This document shows, one piece after another, positions 53,624-63,448 of a DNA stretch of 64,000 nucleotides (its first letter is position 1; the number at the start of each line of letters is the position of its first letter). The translations under genes and the position numbers were made by a program. The stretch is from an uncultured Alphaproteobacteria bacterium. Its GTDB lineage: Bacteria; Pseudomonadota; Alphaproteobacteria; Puniceispirillales; Marisalimonadaceae. The stretch covers positions 1-64,000 of the forward strand of contig CAKZQZ010000054.1 in the NCBI GenBank assembly GCA_937142855.1, written 5' to 3'. Below the pieces are notes generated by a model, which was not told the DNA's origin, did no database searches, and was given only the letters and a program-made list of their open reading frames with translations.

Positions 53624-55801
53624 TTATTTGCTTATTCTTGCCTTTCTAAAGTTATGCATTCTCATTAATTGTTCCGATGCCTTATTAATAGTTGTTGAGG
53701 CAGCATATGGAATAGAAGTGCCAGGCCCAAAAATTGCAGAAACGCCAACATCATATAAAAACTGATAATCTTGTGATGGGATAACGCCACCACATACAAC
53801 TAAAATATCGTCAGCCTGCCGTTTTTTTAATTCTTCAATCAACTCAGGTATAAGAGTTTTATGTCCAGCGGCTAATGAAGAAACACCAATAACATGAGCA
53901 TTAGATTTAATCGCCTGCTCGACTGCCTCTGAAGGCGTTTGAAATAAAGTACCTATGTCAACATTAAAGCCTATGTCAGTAAATGCCGATGCAATTACCT
54001 TAGCGCCTCGATCATGACCATCCTGACCAAGTTTTGCCATAAAAATTTTTGGATTTTCACCAGCAATTTTTTTAAACTTTGATAATGCGTTGTCTACTTC
54101 TACAAAATCATCTTTATTAGAATAGGATTTTTTATAAATATCTTTTATGACTTTTTGTTCAACTCCGTATCTTCCATAAACCTCTTCTAAGGCATAAGAA
54201 ACTTCTCCTACAGTTGCCCTCTCTCGCACCGCTTCAATTGATAGTTCTAGCAAATTTCCAGTATTTTTTTCTGCAGCATTTTTTAAATTAGCCAGCGCTT
54301 TATTAACATTGGCACTATTCCTAGTTTCTTTTATTTGCTTTAATTTAATAATTTGTTCTTCACGAACTATATTATTATCTATATTTAATACATCAATTGG
54401 ATCTTGCTCATCAGATTTAAATTTATTTACTCCTACAATAACCTGTTCACCAGAATCAATTTTAGCCTGACGTTTAGTAGCAGATATTTCGATTTCTGAT
54501 TTAGGAAAACCATTGATGACAGCTACCGTCATCCCACCCATATCTTCAATTTTTTGAATAAGGGTGTCAGCTTTTTCAATCAATTCTTTAGTCAAATTCT
54601 CAACAAAATAACTTCCTGCAAGTGGATCAACTGTGTCGGTAATGCCTGTCTCATGTTGAAGAATTAGTTGAGTATTTCTTGCAATTTTAGCAGAAAATTC
54701 TGTAGGCAGGCCTATAGCTTCATCAAATGAATTAGTGTGCAATGACTGCGTTCCACCTAAGGTAGCTGAAAGGGCTTCTATTGTAGTTCTTATAATATTA
54801 TTATATGGATCTTGTTCTTGAAGACTGGCACCAGATGTTTGACAATGTGTTCTTAACATCTTTGATTTAGGATTTTTACAATCAAATAATTTTTCTACCC
54901 ATTTTGACCACAAATAACGGGCAGCTCTTAATTTGGCAGCTTCCATAAAAAAATTCATGCCTATAGCAAAAAAGAAAGACAACCTTGGTGCAAAATCGTC
55001 AACCAACAAACCTCTTTTAGTGGCTGCCCTTATATACTCAAGACCATCTGCTAAGGTAAAAGCTAATTCCTGCACCAAAGAAGCTCCAGCTTCTTGCATG
55101 TGATAACCAGAAATCGATATCGAATTGAATTTGGGCATTTTTTTTGATGTAAATTGTATAATATCAGAAACAATTCTCATAGAAGGCTCTGGCGGATATA
55201 TATAGGTATTTCTTACCATGAATTCTTTCAAAATATCGTTTTGAATAGTTCCACTTAATTTTGCTACATCTACACCCTGTTCTTCTGCTGCCACAATATA
55301 ACCTGCTAGAACTGGAAGAACAGCACCGTTCATTGTCATTGAAACAGACATTTTATCTAATGGAATTCCATCAAATAAAATTTTCATGTCTTCTACACTA
55401 TCAATAGCTACTCCAGCTTTGCCAACGTCTCCATAAACTCTTTCATGATCTGAATCGTATCCTCTGTGAGTAGCTAAATCGAAGGCTACTGAAAGTCCTT
55501 TTTGTCCGGAAGCCAAGTTATTTTTGTAAAATGCATTTGATTCAGAAGCTGTAGAAAATCCAGCATACTGCCTTACAGTCCAAGGTCTACCAGTATACAT
55601 TGTTGCCTTTGGGCCTCTTAAAAAGGGAGCTTCTCCTGGAATAGTATCAAGATGCTCTAAACCTTTATTATCTAAGGAAGTATATAAAGGTTTAATACTA
55701 ATACCCTCTGGGGTTTCTACAACAAAGCTATCTATCTCAGTTCTTTTAAGTTCACTAAGAGCATTTTTTTTCCAATTTTCTAAACTTTTATCTTTTTCCA
55801 T
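53624..55801 (-). CDS. Methylmalonyl-CoA mutase, homodimeric large-subunit type
   Basis: Converts (R)-methylmalonyl-CoA to succinyl-CoA with adenosylcobalamin. The TIM-barrel substrate domain (about residues 20-560) has [20 protein letters not shown]-like residues ([20 protein letters not shown]), [15 protein letters not shown] and [17 protein letters not shown]. The C-terminal cobalamin domain has the DxHxxG motif in [10 protein letters not shown] (ligand His596) and [12 protein letters not shown]. At 725 residues it matches the homodimeric enzyme, and no separate small subunit is present. It lies 23 bases downstream of pccA. No MeaB-type chaperone gene is in the window. Confidence 0.95.
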   Translation of the reverse strand: MEKDKSLENWKKNALSELKRTEIDSFVVETPEGISIKPLYTSLDNKGLEHLDTIPGEAPFLRGPKATMYTGRPWTVRQYAGFSTASESNAFYKNNLASGQKGLSVAFDLATHRGYDSDHERVYGDVGKAGVAIDSVEDMKILFDGIPLDKMSVSMTMNGAVLPVLAGYIVAAEEQGVDVAKLSGTIQNDILKEFMVRNTYIYPPEPSMRIVSDIIQFTSKKMPKFNSISISGYHMQEAGASLVQELAFTLADGLEYIRAATKRGLLVDDFAPRLSFFFAIGMNFFMEAAKLRAARYLWSKWVEKLFDCKNPKSKMLRTHCQTSGASLQEQDPYNNIIRTTIEALSATLGGTQSLHTNSFDEAIGLPTEFSAKIARNTQLILQHETGITDTVDPLAGSYFVENLTKELIEKADTLIQKIEDMGGMTVAVINGFPKSEIEISATKRQAKIDSGEQVIVGVNKFKSDEQDPIDVLNIDNNIVREEQIIKLKQIKETRNSANVNKALANLKNAAEKNTGNLLELSIEAVRERATVGEVSYALEEVYGRYGVEQKVIKDIYKKSYSNKDDFVEVDNALSKFKKIAGENPKIFMAKLGQDGHDRGAKVIASAFTDIGFNVDIGTLFQTPSEAVEQAIKSNAHVIGVSSLAAGHKTLIPELIEELKKRQADDILVVCGGVIPSQDYQFLYDVGVSAIFGPGTSIPYAASTTINKASEQLMRMHNFRKARISK

Positions 55802-55824
55802 ACATATCTCTAACTATTAATAAT

Positions 55825-57900
55825 CTAGTTAAATGCAAACTCCATTATCACTTGATCGACAGATAGAGTATCATTTTCTTTGAACTTTATTTTACTAATT
55901 TTACATTTTTTGGGAGCAATAAGAGTGTTTTCCATTTTCATTGCTTCTACAACACATAAAGCTTGACCATCTTCAACAACGTCACCCTCTTTGACTAAAA
56001 CTTTAATTAATTTACCTGGCATAGGACAAATCAAAAGATTTGACTTATCTATAATTTTCATTGGTTTCATGTGCTTCATATGCTTAGCAACATATTGAGG
56101 CAAGACAAGCCCTGATATTGATATACCTCTGTAGGATAAATATAAATATGGATTATGATAACTAATTCTACATTCAATTTTTTCAGGGAAAGTTATTTCA
56201 GATTTAGGTTTACTGAACAATTGAACATTAGCACTAACTAATTTTTTAGAAAAATCTTTATGCAAATAAATAGGGACAAACTCATCTACAATTCCAGACA
56301 CTTTTTTGCTTGGTAATGGTTTCAGTTTAAGTTGATTTTTATCATTACCAAGCTGTTCTGTTCTAAATTTAAAAAGACTAGATCCACCTTCTATAGAATT
56401 ATATTTTAACTGAACCTCCCATTCTTCTGAAATTTCATGAACGTTTTCAGTGTCTTTATAAATTTCTGTTATATGATAAGCCAATAAAAGAGAAGCTAGC
56501 GTCCACTCTTCGTTTGCACTTGGAAAAACACCATTAAAACCCTCTTTATACTCATCTTGAATAAAGGATGTGCTCAAGTCGCCTGATTTAAATCTTTTAT
56601 TCGCTAAAATTGCAGACAAAAAAGGAATGTTATGATCAATACCTTCTAGTAAAAAATTATCAAGCGCAGATTCCATTCTACTTATTGCAGACTCTCTTGT
56701 TTTTCCCCATGAACAAAGTTTTGCAATCATTGGATCATAATACATAGAAATTTCATCACCTTCTTTTACACCTGTATCATTTCTTGTGACTGTATTATCA
56801 TCGTGTTTTTTTTCTTTTGGTGGATCATATTTTGTTAACCTACCAATCGATGGCAAAAAACTTTTATATGGATTTTCTGCATATATTCTAGATTCAATAG
56901 CTGAACCATTTAACTCAACATCTTCTTGCTTTATCTCTAATGTTTTACCACTAGCTATATTTATCATTTGTTCAACTAAGTCTATCCCCGTAATCAATTC
57001 AGTTACAGGATGCTCCACTTGCAAACGAGTATTCATTTCGAGAAAATAAAAGTTTTTATTTTTATCAACAATAAACTCTACTGTTCCAGCGCTAGAATAA
57101 CCTACTTCTCTAGACAACTTTATAGCCTGTTCCCCCATTTCCTCCCTTGTTTTTTGATCCAAAAAAGGCGATGGAGCTTCTTCTATAACTTTTTGATTTC
57201 TTCTTTGTATTGAACATTCTCTTTCACCTAAATGAATCGTGTTCCCAAAATTATCTGCCAACACTTGAATTTCAATATGCCTTGGTTCTGTTATAAATTT
57301 TTCTATAAAGATCCGTTTGTCACCAAAACTACTAATTGCTTCACTAGTAGCTCGTTCAAAGCTTTCTGCAACTTGATCTTTTGAAAAGGCAATTCTCATA
57401 CCTTTGCCGCCACCGCCTGCACTAGCCTTAATCATTACTGGGTAACCAATTTCATTCGCAATTTTAATTGCTTCATCTTCATTGTCAATAATTCCAATAT
57501 GACCTGGAACAGTGTTAACACCTGCAGCTTTAGCAATTTTTTTAGATTCAATTTTATCACCCATAGAAGCTATTGCAGATTTAGATGGGCCAATAAAAGT
57601 TATACCTTCTTTTTCTAATAATTCTGCAAAATTTGCATTTTCTGATAGGAAACCATACCCAGGATGCAAAGCATCACAAGATTTTTCCTTACAGGCCTTA
57701 ATTATAAGATCTGAACGTAAATAACTCTCTGATGCAGAAGATCCACCTAAGTAAACAGACTCATCTGCTAAACTTACATGTTCTGCTGATCTATCTGCAT
57801 CAGAATAAACAGCTACTGTCTTAATATTCATCTTCTTGGCAGTTTTGATTATTCTGCAAGCGATTTCACCACGATTTGCTATTAAGATTTTTTTAAACAT
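55825..57900 (-). CDS. pccA: Propionyl-CoA carboxylase alpha (biotin carboxylase/BCCP) subunit
   Basis: Carboxylates its own biotin with ATP and bicarbonate, then hands the carboxyl to PccB. The N-terminal biotin carboxylase domain (about 1-450) shows KILIANRGEIACRII, ATP-grasp KASAGGGGKGMRIA and the LEMNTRLQVEHPVTE catalytic block. The C-terminal biotinyl domain ends with EAMKMEN (biotinyl Lys about residue 655). The linker between them is a little diverged, as usual. It lies 18 bases downstream of pccB. 691 residues is normal for PccA. Confidence 0.95.
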   Translation of the reverse strand: MFKKILIANRGEIACRIIKTAKKMNIKTVAVYSDADRSAEHVSLADESVYLGGSSASESYLRSDLIIKACKEKSCDALHPGYGFLSENANFAELLEKEGITFIGPSKSAIASMGDKIESKKIAKAAGVNTVPGHIGIIDNEDEAIKIANEIGYPVMIKASAGGGGKGMRIAFSKDQVAESFERATSEAISSFGDKRIFIEKFITEPRHIEIQVLADNFGNTIHLGERECSIQRRNQKVIEEAPSPFLDQKTREEMGEQAIKLSREVGYSSAGTVEFIVDKNKNFYFLEMNTRLQVEHPVTELITGIDLVEQMINIASGKTLEIKQEDVELNGSAIESRIYAENPYKSFLPSIGRLTKYDPPKEKKHDDNTVTRNDTGVKEGDEISMYYDPMIAKLCSWGKTRESAISRMESALDNFLLEGIDHNIPFLSAILANKRFKSGDLSTSFIQDEYKEGFNGVFPSANEEWTLASLLLAYHITEIYKDTENVHEISEEWEVQLKYNSIEGGSSLFKFRTEQLGNDKNQLKLKPLPSKKVSGIVDEFVPIYLHKDFSKKLVSANVQLFSKPKSEITFPEKIECRISYHNPYLYLSYRGISISGLVLPQYVAKHMKHMKPMKIIDKSNLLICPMPGKLIKVLVKEGDVVEDGQALCVVEAMKMENTLIAPKKCKISKIKFKENDTLSVDQVIMEFAFN

Positions 57901-57918
57901 TTTAATTTCTATTTTCTA

Positions 57919-59496
57919 TTAAAGCGGAATATTCCCAAATTTTTTATTGGGGTTTTTTTGTGTTTTATTTTTTAATTTTGAAAAAGCTTGTATTAATCTA
58001 AAGCGCGAATTACTTGGTATGATTACGTCATCAAGAAAACCTCTTTCTGCGGCAATAAATGGATTGGCAAATCTTTCTTCATAATCGGTTGTTCTTTTTT
58101 CTATTTGTTCAGGATTATTTAACTCATCTCTAAATAAAATTTCGACCGCACCCTTAGCGCCCATTACTGCTATTTCTGCTGTAGGCCAGGCATAATTCGC
58201 ATCCCCTCTTAAATGCTTGGAACTCATGACATCATAAGCACCACCATATGCCTTTCTAGTAATCAAAGTAACTTTTGGAGTTGTAGCTTCTGCATATGCA
58301 AATAGAAGTTTTGCTCCATGCTTAATTATTCCGCCGTACTCTTGAGCTGTACCTGGCATAAAACCAGGCACATCAACTAATGTTAATATAGGTATATTAA
58401 AGGCATCACAAAACCTAACAAAACGGGCTGCTTTTCGACTTGAGTCAATATCTAAACAACCTGCTAAAACCATTGGTTGATTTGCAACAACACCAACTGT
58501 TTGGCCAGCAAGTCTTATAAAACCAATTAGTATATTCTTAGCATAATTCTCTTGTAACTCAAAAAAATCATATTGATCTGCAATTGATTTTATTAACTCT
58601 TTCATATCATAAGGCAAATTAGGGTTTTCTGGTATTAAGGTATCCAATGAAAGAGATACCCTTCTAATTGGATCTTGAGTTTGTCTAATATTTGCGCCTT
58701 GCGAGTTATTTGAAGGTAAAAAATTTAAAAACTGTCTTAAAATAGTTAATGCCTCTATATCATTATTAAACGCACCATCAGCTACAGACGAAATAGTCGT
58801 ATGTGTTTCAGCCCCCCCAAGCTCTTCTGCTGTAACCTCTTCTGAAGTAACAGTTTTTACAACATCTGGACCAGTAACAAACATATAGCTAGTATCTTTA
58901 ACCATAAACGTGAAATCTGTCATAGCAGGAGAGTAAACAGCACCACCAGCACAAGGTCCCATTATCATTGAAATTTGTGGAATAACTCCAGACGCAAGTG
59001 CGTTTTGGAGAAACACATCCGCATATCCACCAAGAGATTCAACTCCTTCTTGAATTCTGGCACCACCACTGTCATTTAGGCCAACAATTGGTGCTTTGTT
59101 TTGTATAGCAAGTTTCATTATTTTAACTATTTTTTTTGCATGGTCTGAAGATAAAGAACCCCCAAATACTGTAAAATCTTGAGCATAAACGTAAATTAAC
59201 TTCCCGTTTACCTTACCTGAACCTGTAACAACACCATCGCCAGGTATAGTCTTCCCATCCATACCGAAGTCTCTGATACGATGAACAACAAACATATCAG
59301 TTTCTTCAAACGAACCTTCATCCAGCAAAACATTAATTCTCTCTCTTGCTGTGAGTTTTCCTAATGAATGCTGTTTATCAATTCTTGCCTGCCCACCCCC
59401 TAGGCGAGCCTTTTCTCTTCTAGACTGAAGTTCAGCTATAATTTCTCTACCAGATTTTTTAATAATAAACTCCCCACAGAATGTTATAGAAGACAT
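57919..59496 (-). CDS. pccB: Propionyl-CoA carboxylase beta (carboxyltransferase) subunit
   Basis: Transfers carboxyl from biotin to propionyl-CoA, making (S)-methylmalonyl-CoA. Carboxyltransferase blocks are [57 protein letters not shown] and [16 protein letters not shown]. From the ATG at 59496 it has 525 residues and an N-terminus about 12 residues longer than usual. An ATT at 59463 with GGGGAG six bases before it would give the usual length, so the start may be non-canonical. First gene of the operon; the divergent mce gene starts 122 bases away. Confidence 0.93.
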   Translation of the reverse strand: MSSITFCGEFIIKKSGREIIAELQSRREKARLGGGQARIDKQHSLGKLTARERINVLLDEGSFEETDMFVVHRIRDFGMDGKTIPGDGVVTGSGKVNGKLIYVYAQDFTVFGGSLSSDHAKKIVKIMKLAIQNKAPIVGLNDSGGARIQEGVESLGGYADVFLQNALASGVIPQISMIMGPCAGGAVYSPAMTDFTFMVKDTSYMFVTGPDVVKTVTSEEVTAEELGGAETHTTISSVADGAFNNDIEALTILRQFLNFLPSNNSQGANIRQTQDPIRRVSLSLDTLIPENPNLPYDMKELIKSIADQYDFFELQENYAKNILIGFIRLAGQTVGVVANQPMVLAGCLDIDSSRKAARFVRFCDAFNIPILTLVDVPGFMPGTAQEYGGIIKHGAKLLFAYAEATTPKVTLITRKAYGGAYDVMSSKHLRGDANYAWPTAEIAVMGAKGAVEILFRDELNNPEQIEKRTTDYEERFANPFIAAERGFLDDVIIPSNSRFRLIQAFSKLKNKTQKNPNKKFGNIPL

Positions 59497-59618
59497 ATTT
59501 ACCAAAATTTCGAAATTTTAACTAGCAATAATCTATTTATGTTAATTGAAAAATTATAAAATTTGTTTAAAAATTAAATCTTTATTACCTAAGATAAATA
59601 TATTTATTTGGAGTTTTT

Positions 59619-60044
59619 ATGTCTAAAAAAGTTTCTAACATCGGACGATTAAATCACATCGCTATTGCAGTACCCGATATAGACAAAGCTTCCAACGCTT
59701 GGGAAAAGGCCTTAGGCGCAAAGATTAGCTCACCACAAATACTACCCGAGCATGGAGTAAAAGTAGTGTTTATAGAAGCGCCTAATACAAAAGTTGAATT
59801 ACTTGAACCATTGGATCAAAACAGCCCTATTAGTAAATTTTTACTCAAAAACCCTAATGGAGGAATGCATCATATTTGTTATGAAGTTGAAGATATTCTA
59901 ACCGCATCAAAAAAGCTTATATTGAGTGGTGCAAAAATTTTAGGTGATGGGACACCAAGAATAGGCGCCCACGGAAATCCAGTAATTTTTTTAAATCCAT
60001 CAGATTTTTCTGGAACATTAATAGAATTAGAAGAAGTAAAATAA
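59619..60044 (+). CDS. mce: Methylmalonyl-CoA epimerase
   Basis: Interconverts (S)- and (R)-methylmalonyl-CoA so that the carboxylase product can enter the mutase. The 141-residue VOC-fold enzyme has LNHIAIAVPDIDKA, the metal ligands in NHIAIAV (His), KVELLEP (Glu) and MHHICYEV (His), and the end GTLIELEEV. GGAG precedes the ATG. It is divergent from pccB and convergent with the SprT-like gene (two-base gap). Confidence 0.94.
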   Translation: MSKKVSNIGRLNHIAIAVPDIDKASNAWEKALGAKISSPQILPEHGVKVVFIEAPNTKVELLEPLDQNSPISKFLLKNPNGGMHHICYEVEDILTASKKLILSGAKILGDGTPRIGAHGNPVIFLNPSDFSGTLIELEEVK

Positions 60045-60046
60045 TT

Positions 60047-60553
60047 TTAATTATTTTTTTTATAAATAACTTTAGAACCACATTTTTTACAAATTAAGTT
60101 AGATCTTCTTCTATGAACCTTTTGTTGCCAACATTCATTTACGCAAGACCTAACCCACTTATATTCAGAGAACTCTAAAGTATGACAACGTTGAGCGGAA
60201 CAGCCTAGTTTTAGTGCCATTTCTTTCCAAACTTTATTGTGTCCATGTTTGGGGCCAACTAAGGCATGGGCAATCTCATGCAATATAGTATCATTAATAT
60301 CCTCATGAGAAGATTTTTTTACAAAATTTCTAGAAAAAGAAATTTTCTTTTGATTAAAAAAACAAGCCCCTGCTCTAACTTTTGCGTAATCAAGGTCTAA
60401 ACTCCAGTCAATAAGGCCGTGTTTATTCATTTCAGATCTAGCAAGTTTTAAGAAATTTTGAAAAAATTCAAAATCTTTTGGTCTCTTTTTAGGAGCAGCT
60501 GAAACTCCAACTGAATTAAAGAGTTTGTTAATTTTCAAAATTGTTTTAATCAT
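60047..60553 (-). CDS. SprT-like zinc metallopeptidase-domain protein
   Basis: The SprT motif HExxH is in LHEIAHALVGPKHGHNKVW, with a third ligand in the following His-rich segment. A C-terminal zinc ribbon is in LICKKCGSKVIYKK, with further cysteines upstream (SCVNECWQQ). SprT-domain proteins resemble the protease core of Spartan, which clears DNA-protein crosslinks, but bacterial role is unproven. The N-terminal part is basic (PKKRPKDFEFFQNF). It has 168 residues and is convergent with mce. Confidence 0.82.
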   Translation of the reverse strand: MIKTILKINKLFNSVGVSAAPKKRPKDFEFFQNFLKLARSEMNKHGLIDWSLDLDYAKVRAGACFFNQKKISFSRNFVKKSSHEDINDTILHEIAHALVGPKHGHNKVWKEMALKLGCSAQRCHTLEFSEYKWVRSCVNECWQQKVHRRRSNLICKKCGSKVIYKKNN

Positions 60554-60610
60554 ATTTCTTTGTTTAAGTAAAAATAAGATATCTAATTATTGTTTAAGGA
60601 ATAAAAACAA

Positions 60611-61258
60611 TTGCTTGAATTAAAAAATATAACATTAAAATGGATTTCACCAGTAGAAAAAATCCTTATAGAAAACCTAAACATTAAAATAGAAAATAGT
60701 GAGATTTTATGTGTTTTTGGAGAAAGTGGGGTTGGAAAATCTTCGTTAATAAATGTTATTTCGGGAGTTCATGAAGAAAATTTTAGTTTTGAAGGAGAAA
60801 TAAGATTAAACGGAAAAAACCTTAACAATACCCCTACAGAAAAAAGAAAAATTGGACTTCTTCTTCAAGATGGCACTTTGTTCCCACATTTGACAGTAGA
60901 ACAAAACCTATTTTTTGGGATGAAAAAAAGTTTAAAAAGAAGCGAAAAAAATAATTTAATTATAGAGTATCTTGATAAAGCTAACATGTCAGGTTTTCAA
61001 GATAGGTACCCAAATAGTTTGTCCGGTGGACAAAAAGCAAGAATAGCTTGTCTCAGAGCTATTTTATCAGAACCTGATGCATTACTCCTAGATGAGCCAT
61101 TTTCATCTTTAGACCCTTCGCAAAGAGATAGCTTTAGACAATTTGTTGTAAAACACGTTAAGAAAGCCAACATCCCATGTCTACTTGTTACTCACGATGA
61201 AGGTGATAAGGTTATAAGTGATAAAACACCTCTAAATTTAACTCTTTTCCAAAAATAA
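60611..61258 (+). CDS. ABC transporter ATP-binding protein, YnjD-like, no permease adjacent
   Basis: ATPase of an ABC importer. Walker A is VFGESGVGKSSL, the signature LSGGQKARIACLRAIL, Walker B ALLLDEPFSSLD and the switch His is in LLVTHDEGD. Residue pattern (GLLLQDGTLFPHLTVEQNL, SQRDSFRQFV) is closest to YnjD, the ATPase of the YnjBCD-type transport system; ThiQ-like ATPases are related. No permease or binding protein is next to it. The start is TTG at 60611, with AAGGA ten bases upstream. folE follows 78 bases after its stop. Confidence 0.87.
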   Translation: MLELKNITLKWISPVEKILIENLNIKIENSEILCVFGESGVGKSSLINVISGVHEENFSFEGEIRLNGKNLNNTPTEKRKIGLLLQDGTLFPHLTVEQNLFFGMKKSLKRSEKNNLIIEYLDKANMSGFQDRYPNSLSGGQKARIACLRAILSEPDALLLDEPFSSLDPSQRDSFRQFVVKHVKKANIPCLLVTHDEGDKVISDKTPLNLTLFQK

Positions 61259-61336
61259 AATTCTACATACTGATTAATTCTTTGCTTAACTAGTAATATT
61301 TGTTACAGATTAAATAAAAAAAGTTCAAGGTGCACA

Positions 61337-61951
61337 ATGAATTCTTCAATTAATGCTTCTAGTTTGATAATTGACAAACAAGAAAAAAGAACCATCACGC
61401 AAGAAGAAGCAGAACAAGCAATTAAAATACTTATAGAATATATTGGTGAAGACCCTAATAGAGAAGGTTTAATGGAAACTCCTAAAAGAGTTATCAAGTC
61501 TTTTAACGAGTTTTATGCCGGTTATAATCAAGATCCCAAAAAACTCTTAGAAAAAACTTTTGAGGATATAGAAGGCTATGACGATATTGTAATACTAAAA
61601 AATATTAATTTTGAAAGTCATTGTGAACATCATATGGTCCCAATTATTGGAAGAGCAACTATTGGATATTACCCTAATAAAAGAGTAGTTGGTATTTCTA
61701 AGTTAGCAAGAGTACTCGATGTTTTTGCTAAAAGACTTCAAACACAAGAAACAATGACTGCACAAATACTTAACTGTATTGACTCTGCTTTATTGCCTAA
61801 AGGTACAGCAGTTTTTATTGATGCCGAACATCACTGCATGAGCACAAGAGGTGTTTTAAAAAATGATGTAACTATGACTACTAATCAATTTAGCGGTTGC
61901 TTTTTAGAAGATATAAATTTACAAGACAGATTTTTAAAAATGGCCAACTAA
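61337..61951 (+). CDS. folE: GTP cyclohydrolase I
   Basis: Converts GTP to dihydroneopterin triphosphate, the first step of tetrahydrofolate synthesis. Zinc-site and substrate residues are in ESHCEHHMVPIIG and in AEHHCMSTRGV; the VVGISKLARVLDVFAKRLQTQE helix is family-typical (KLARVLDVFAKRLQTQE). Length of 204 residues is normal for type IA. AAGGTG precedes the ATG. Confidence 0.96.
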   Translation: MNSSINASSLIIDKQEKRTITQEEAEQAIKILIEYIGEDPNREGLMETPKRVIKSFNEFYAGYNQDPKKLLEKTFEDIEGYDDIVILKNINFESHCEHHMVPIIGRATIGYYPNKRVVGISKLARVLDVFAKRLQTQETMTAQILNCIDSALLPKGTAVFIDAEHHCMSTRGVLKNDVTMTTNQFSGCFLEDINLQDRFLKMAN

Positions 61952-61995
61952 TTTTTTAAATATTATCTTTTTAATAAATATTTACAGAAAAAATC

Positions 61996-63441
61996 ATGAA
62001 AATTGCACCAATAATTTATCTAATAGGCATGTTGTTGTGCATACTATCTTTGTTTATGATGGTACCAGCTTTTGTAGATTGGTTTTATGGTAATGATGAC
62101 TGGCCAGCTTTTGTCGGTTCTTCATTTATAACTTTATTTGTCGGTGCTGTTTGTTTCCTGTCCAATAGAGGAATAGTTACAGAACATCTAGAATTAAGAC
62201 AAGCTTTCCTATTAACTAATAGTGCTTGGATATCAATTGCTCTATTTGGATCTCTACCTTTTATGTTCTCTCAAATTGATATGAGTTTTACTGATGCAAT
62301 TTTTGAATCTACTTCTGGAATCACGACTACTGGAGCAACAGTTATAAATAATTTAGATTCAACCTCACATGGTATTTTAATTTGGCGAGCTCTTCTTCAG
62401 TGGTTAGGAGGCGTTGGTATTATTGTAATGGCATTGGCGGTTTTACCTATGTTGTCAATTGGTGGAATGCAGCTATTTAAAACAGAATCTTATGAAACTC
62501 CTGATAAAGTTGTACCCAAAGCAGCAAGCTTTGCTGCTGGAATAAGTTTAGTATATTTATCATTAACAAGTATTTGGGCGATGATGCTGTGGCTTGCTGG
62601 CATGCCTATTTTTGATTCAATAGCACATGCAATGACAACTCTAGCAACAGGTGGCTACTCTACAAGATCTGATTCTTTAGCAGCTTTTGGATCATCTTCT
62701 ATAGAAATAATAGTGATTTTTGGGATGATAGTTGGTTCGCTACCCTTTGTGCATTATTTATCTATAACTAAAAAAGGTTTTAAAAACTTAATAAAAGACG
62801 ATCAAGTTAAATTATTTTTGACATTAATAATTTTTGTTGTGTTCATAATATCAATATATTTAAGCTTTCAGGATATACCGTATTCAGAAGCTTTAAGACT
62901 GGCAGCTTTTAACGTGATCTCTATAATTACTGGAACTGGTTTTGGAACATCAGACTTTAATAATTGGGGAGGTTTTCCAACCGCTATCCTTCTTATTTGT
63001 ATGTTCGTTGGCGGTTGTGCAGGGTCAACAACTTGTGGGTTAAGAATGGCAAGAATACAGGTGTTAGTTGCAAACGCAAAAGCTCAAATTTCTAAACTCA
63101 TAAGACCTCATGCTGTTATAGTATCCTATTACAACCAAAAGCCTATTCCAGAAAATGTTGCAGAGTCAGTTATGGGTTTCTTTTTTTTATACATTATATC
63201 TTTTGCTGTTATTGCTTGTCTTTTAGGGATGCTTGGACTGGATCTAATTACAGCTCTTTCTGGTGCTGCATCTGCAATTGGAAACGTTGGTCCCGGGTTA
63301 GGCGATATAATTGGACCATCAGGTTCCTACCAAACAATACCCGACATGGGAAAGTTTTTTTTATGTGCTGGAATGATTTTAGGTAGGTTAGAGATTTTTG
63401 CAATTCTGGTTATGTTTTCACCACTATTTTGGAAAAATTAA
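61996..63441 (+). CDS. trkH: Trk-system potassium uptake protein TrkH
   Basis: Potassium-translocating subunit of the Trk system. The 481-residue membrane protein has the four P-loop selectivity segments, readable as STSGITTTGATV, TTLATGGYSTR, SIITGTGFGTSD and SAIGNVGPGLGD, and about eight to ten membrane helices (four M1-P-M2 repeats). TrkA, the cytosolic NAD-binding partner, is not in the window. It is convergent with hslO (seven-base gap). Confidence 0.96.
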   Translation: MKIAPIIYLIGMLLCILSLFMMVPAFVDWFYGNDDWPAFVGSSFITLFVGAVCFLSNRGIVTEHLELRQAFLLTNSAWISIALFGSLPFMFSQIDMSFTDAIFESTSGITTTGATVINNLDSTSHGILIWRALLQWLGGVGIIVMALAVLPMLSIGGMQLFKTESYETPDKVVPKAASFAAGISLVYLSLTSIWAMMLWLAGMPIFDSIAHAMTTLATGGYSTRSDSLAAFGSSSIEIIVIFGMIVGSLPFVHYLSITKKGFKNLIKDDQVKLFLTLIIFVVFIISIYLSFQDIPYSEALRLAAFNVISIITGTGFGTSDFNNWGGFPTAILLICMFVGGCAGSTTCGLRMARIQVLVANAKAQISKLIRPHAVIVSYYNQKPIPENVAESVMGFFFLYIISFAVIACLLGMLGLDLITALSGAASAIGNVGPGLGDIIGPSGSYQTIPDMGKFFLCAGMILGRLEIFAILVMFSPLFWKN

Positions 63442-63448
63442 ATCTTAA

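Noticed and set aside
59497-59618. Cobalamin riboswitch before the mutase operon
   Set aside because: The 122-base gap contains no B12-box-like conserved sequence or extended fold; a short plain promoter region is more likely.
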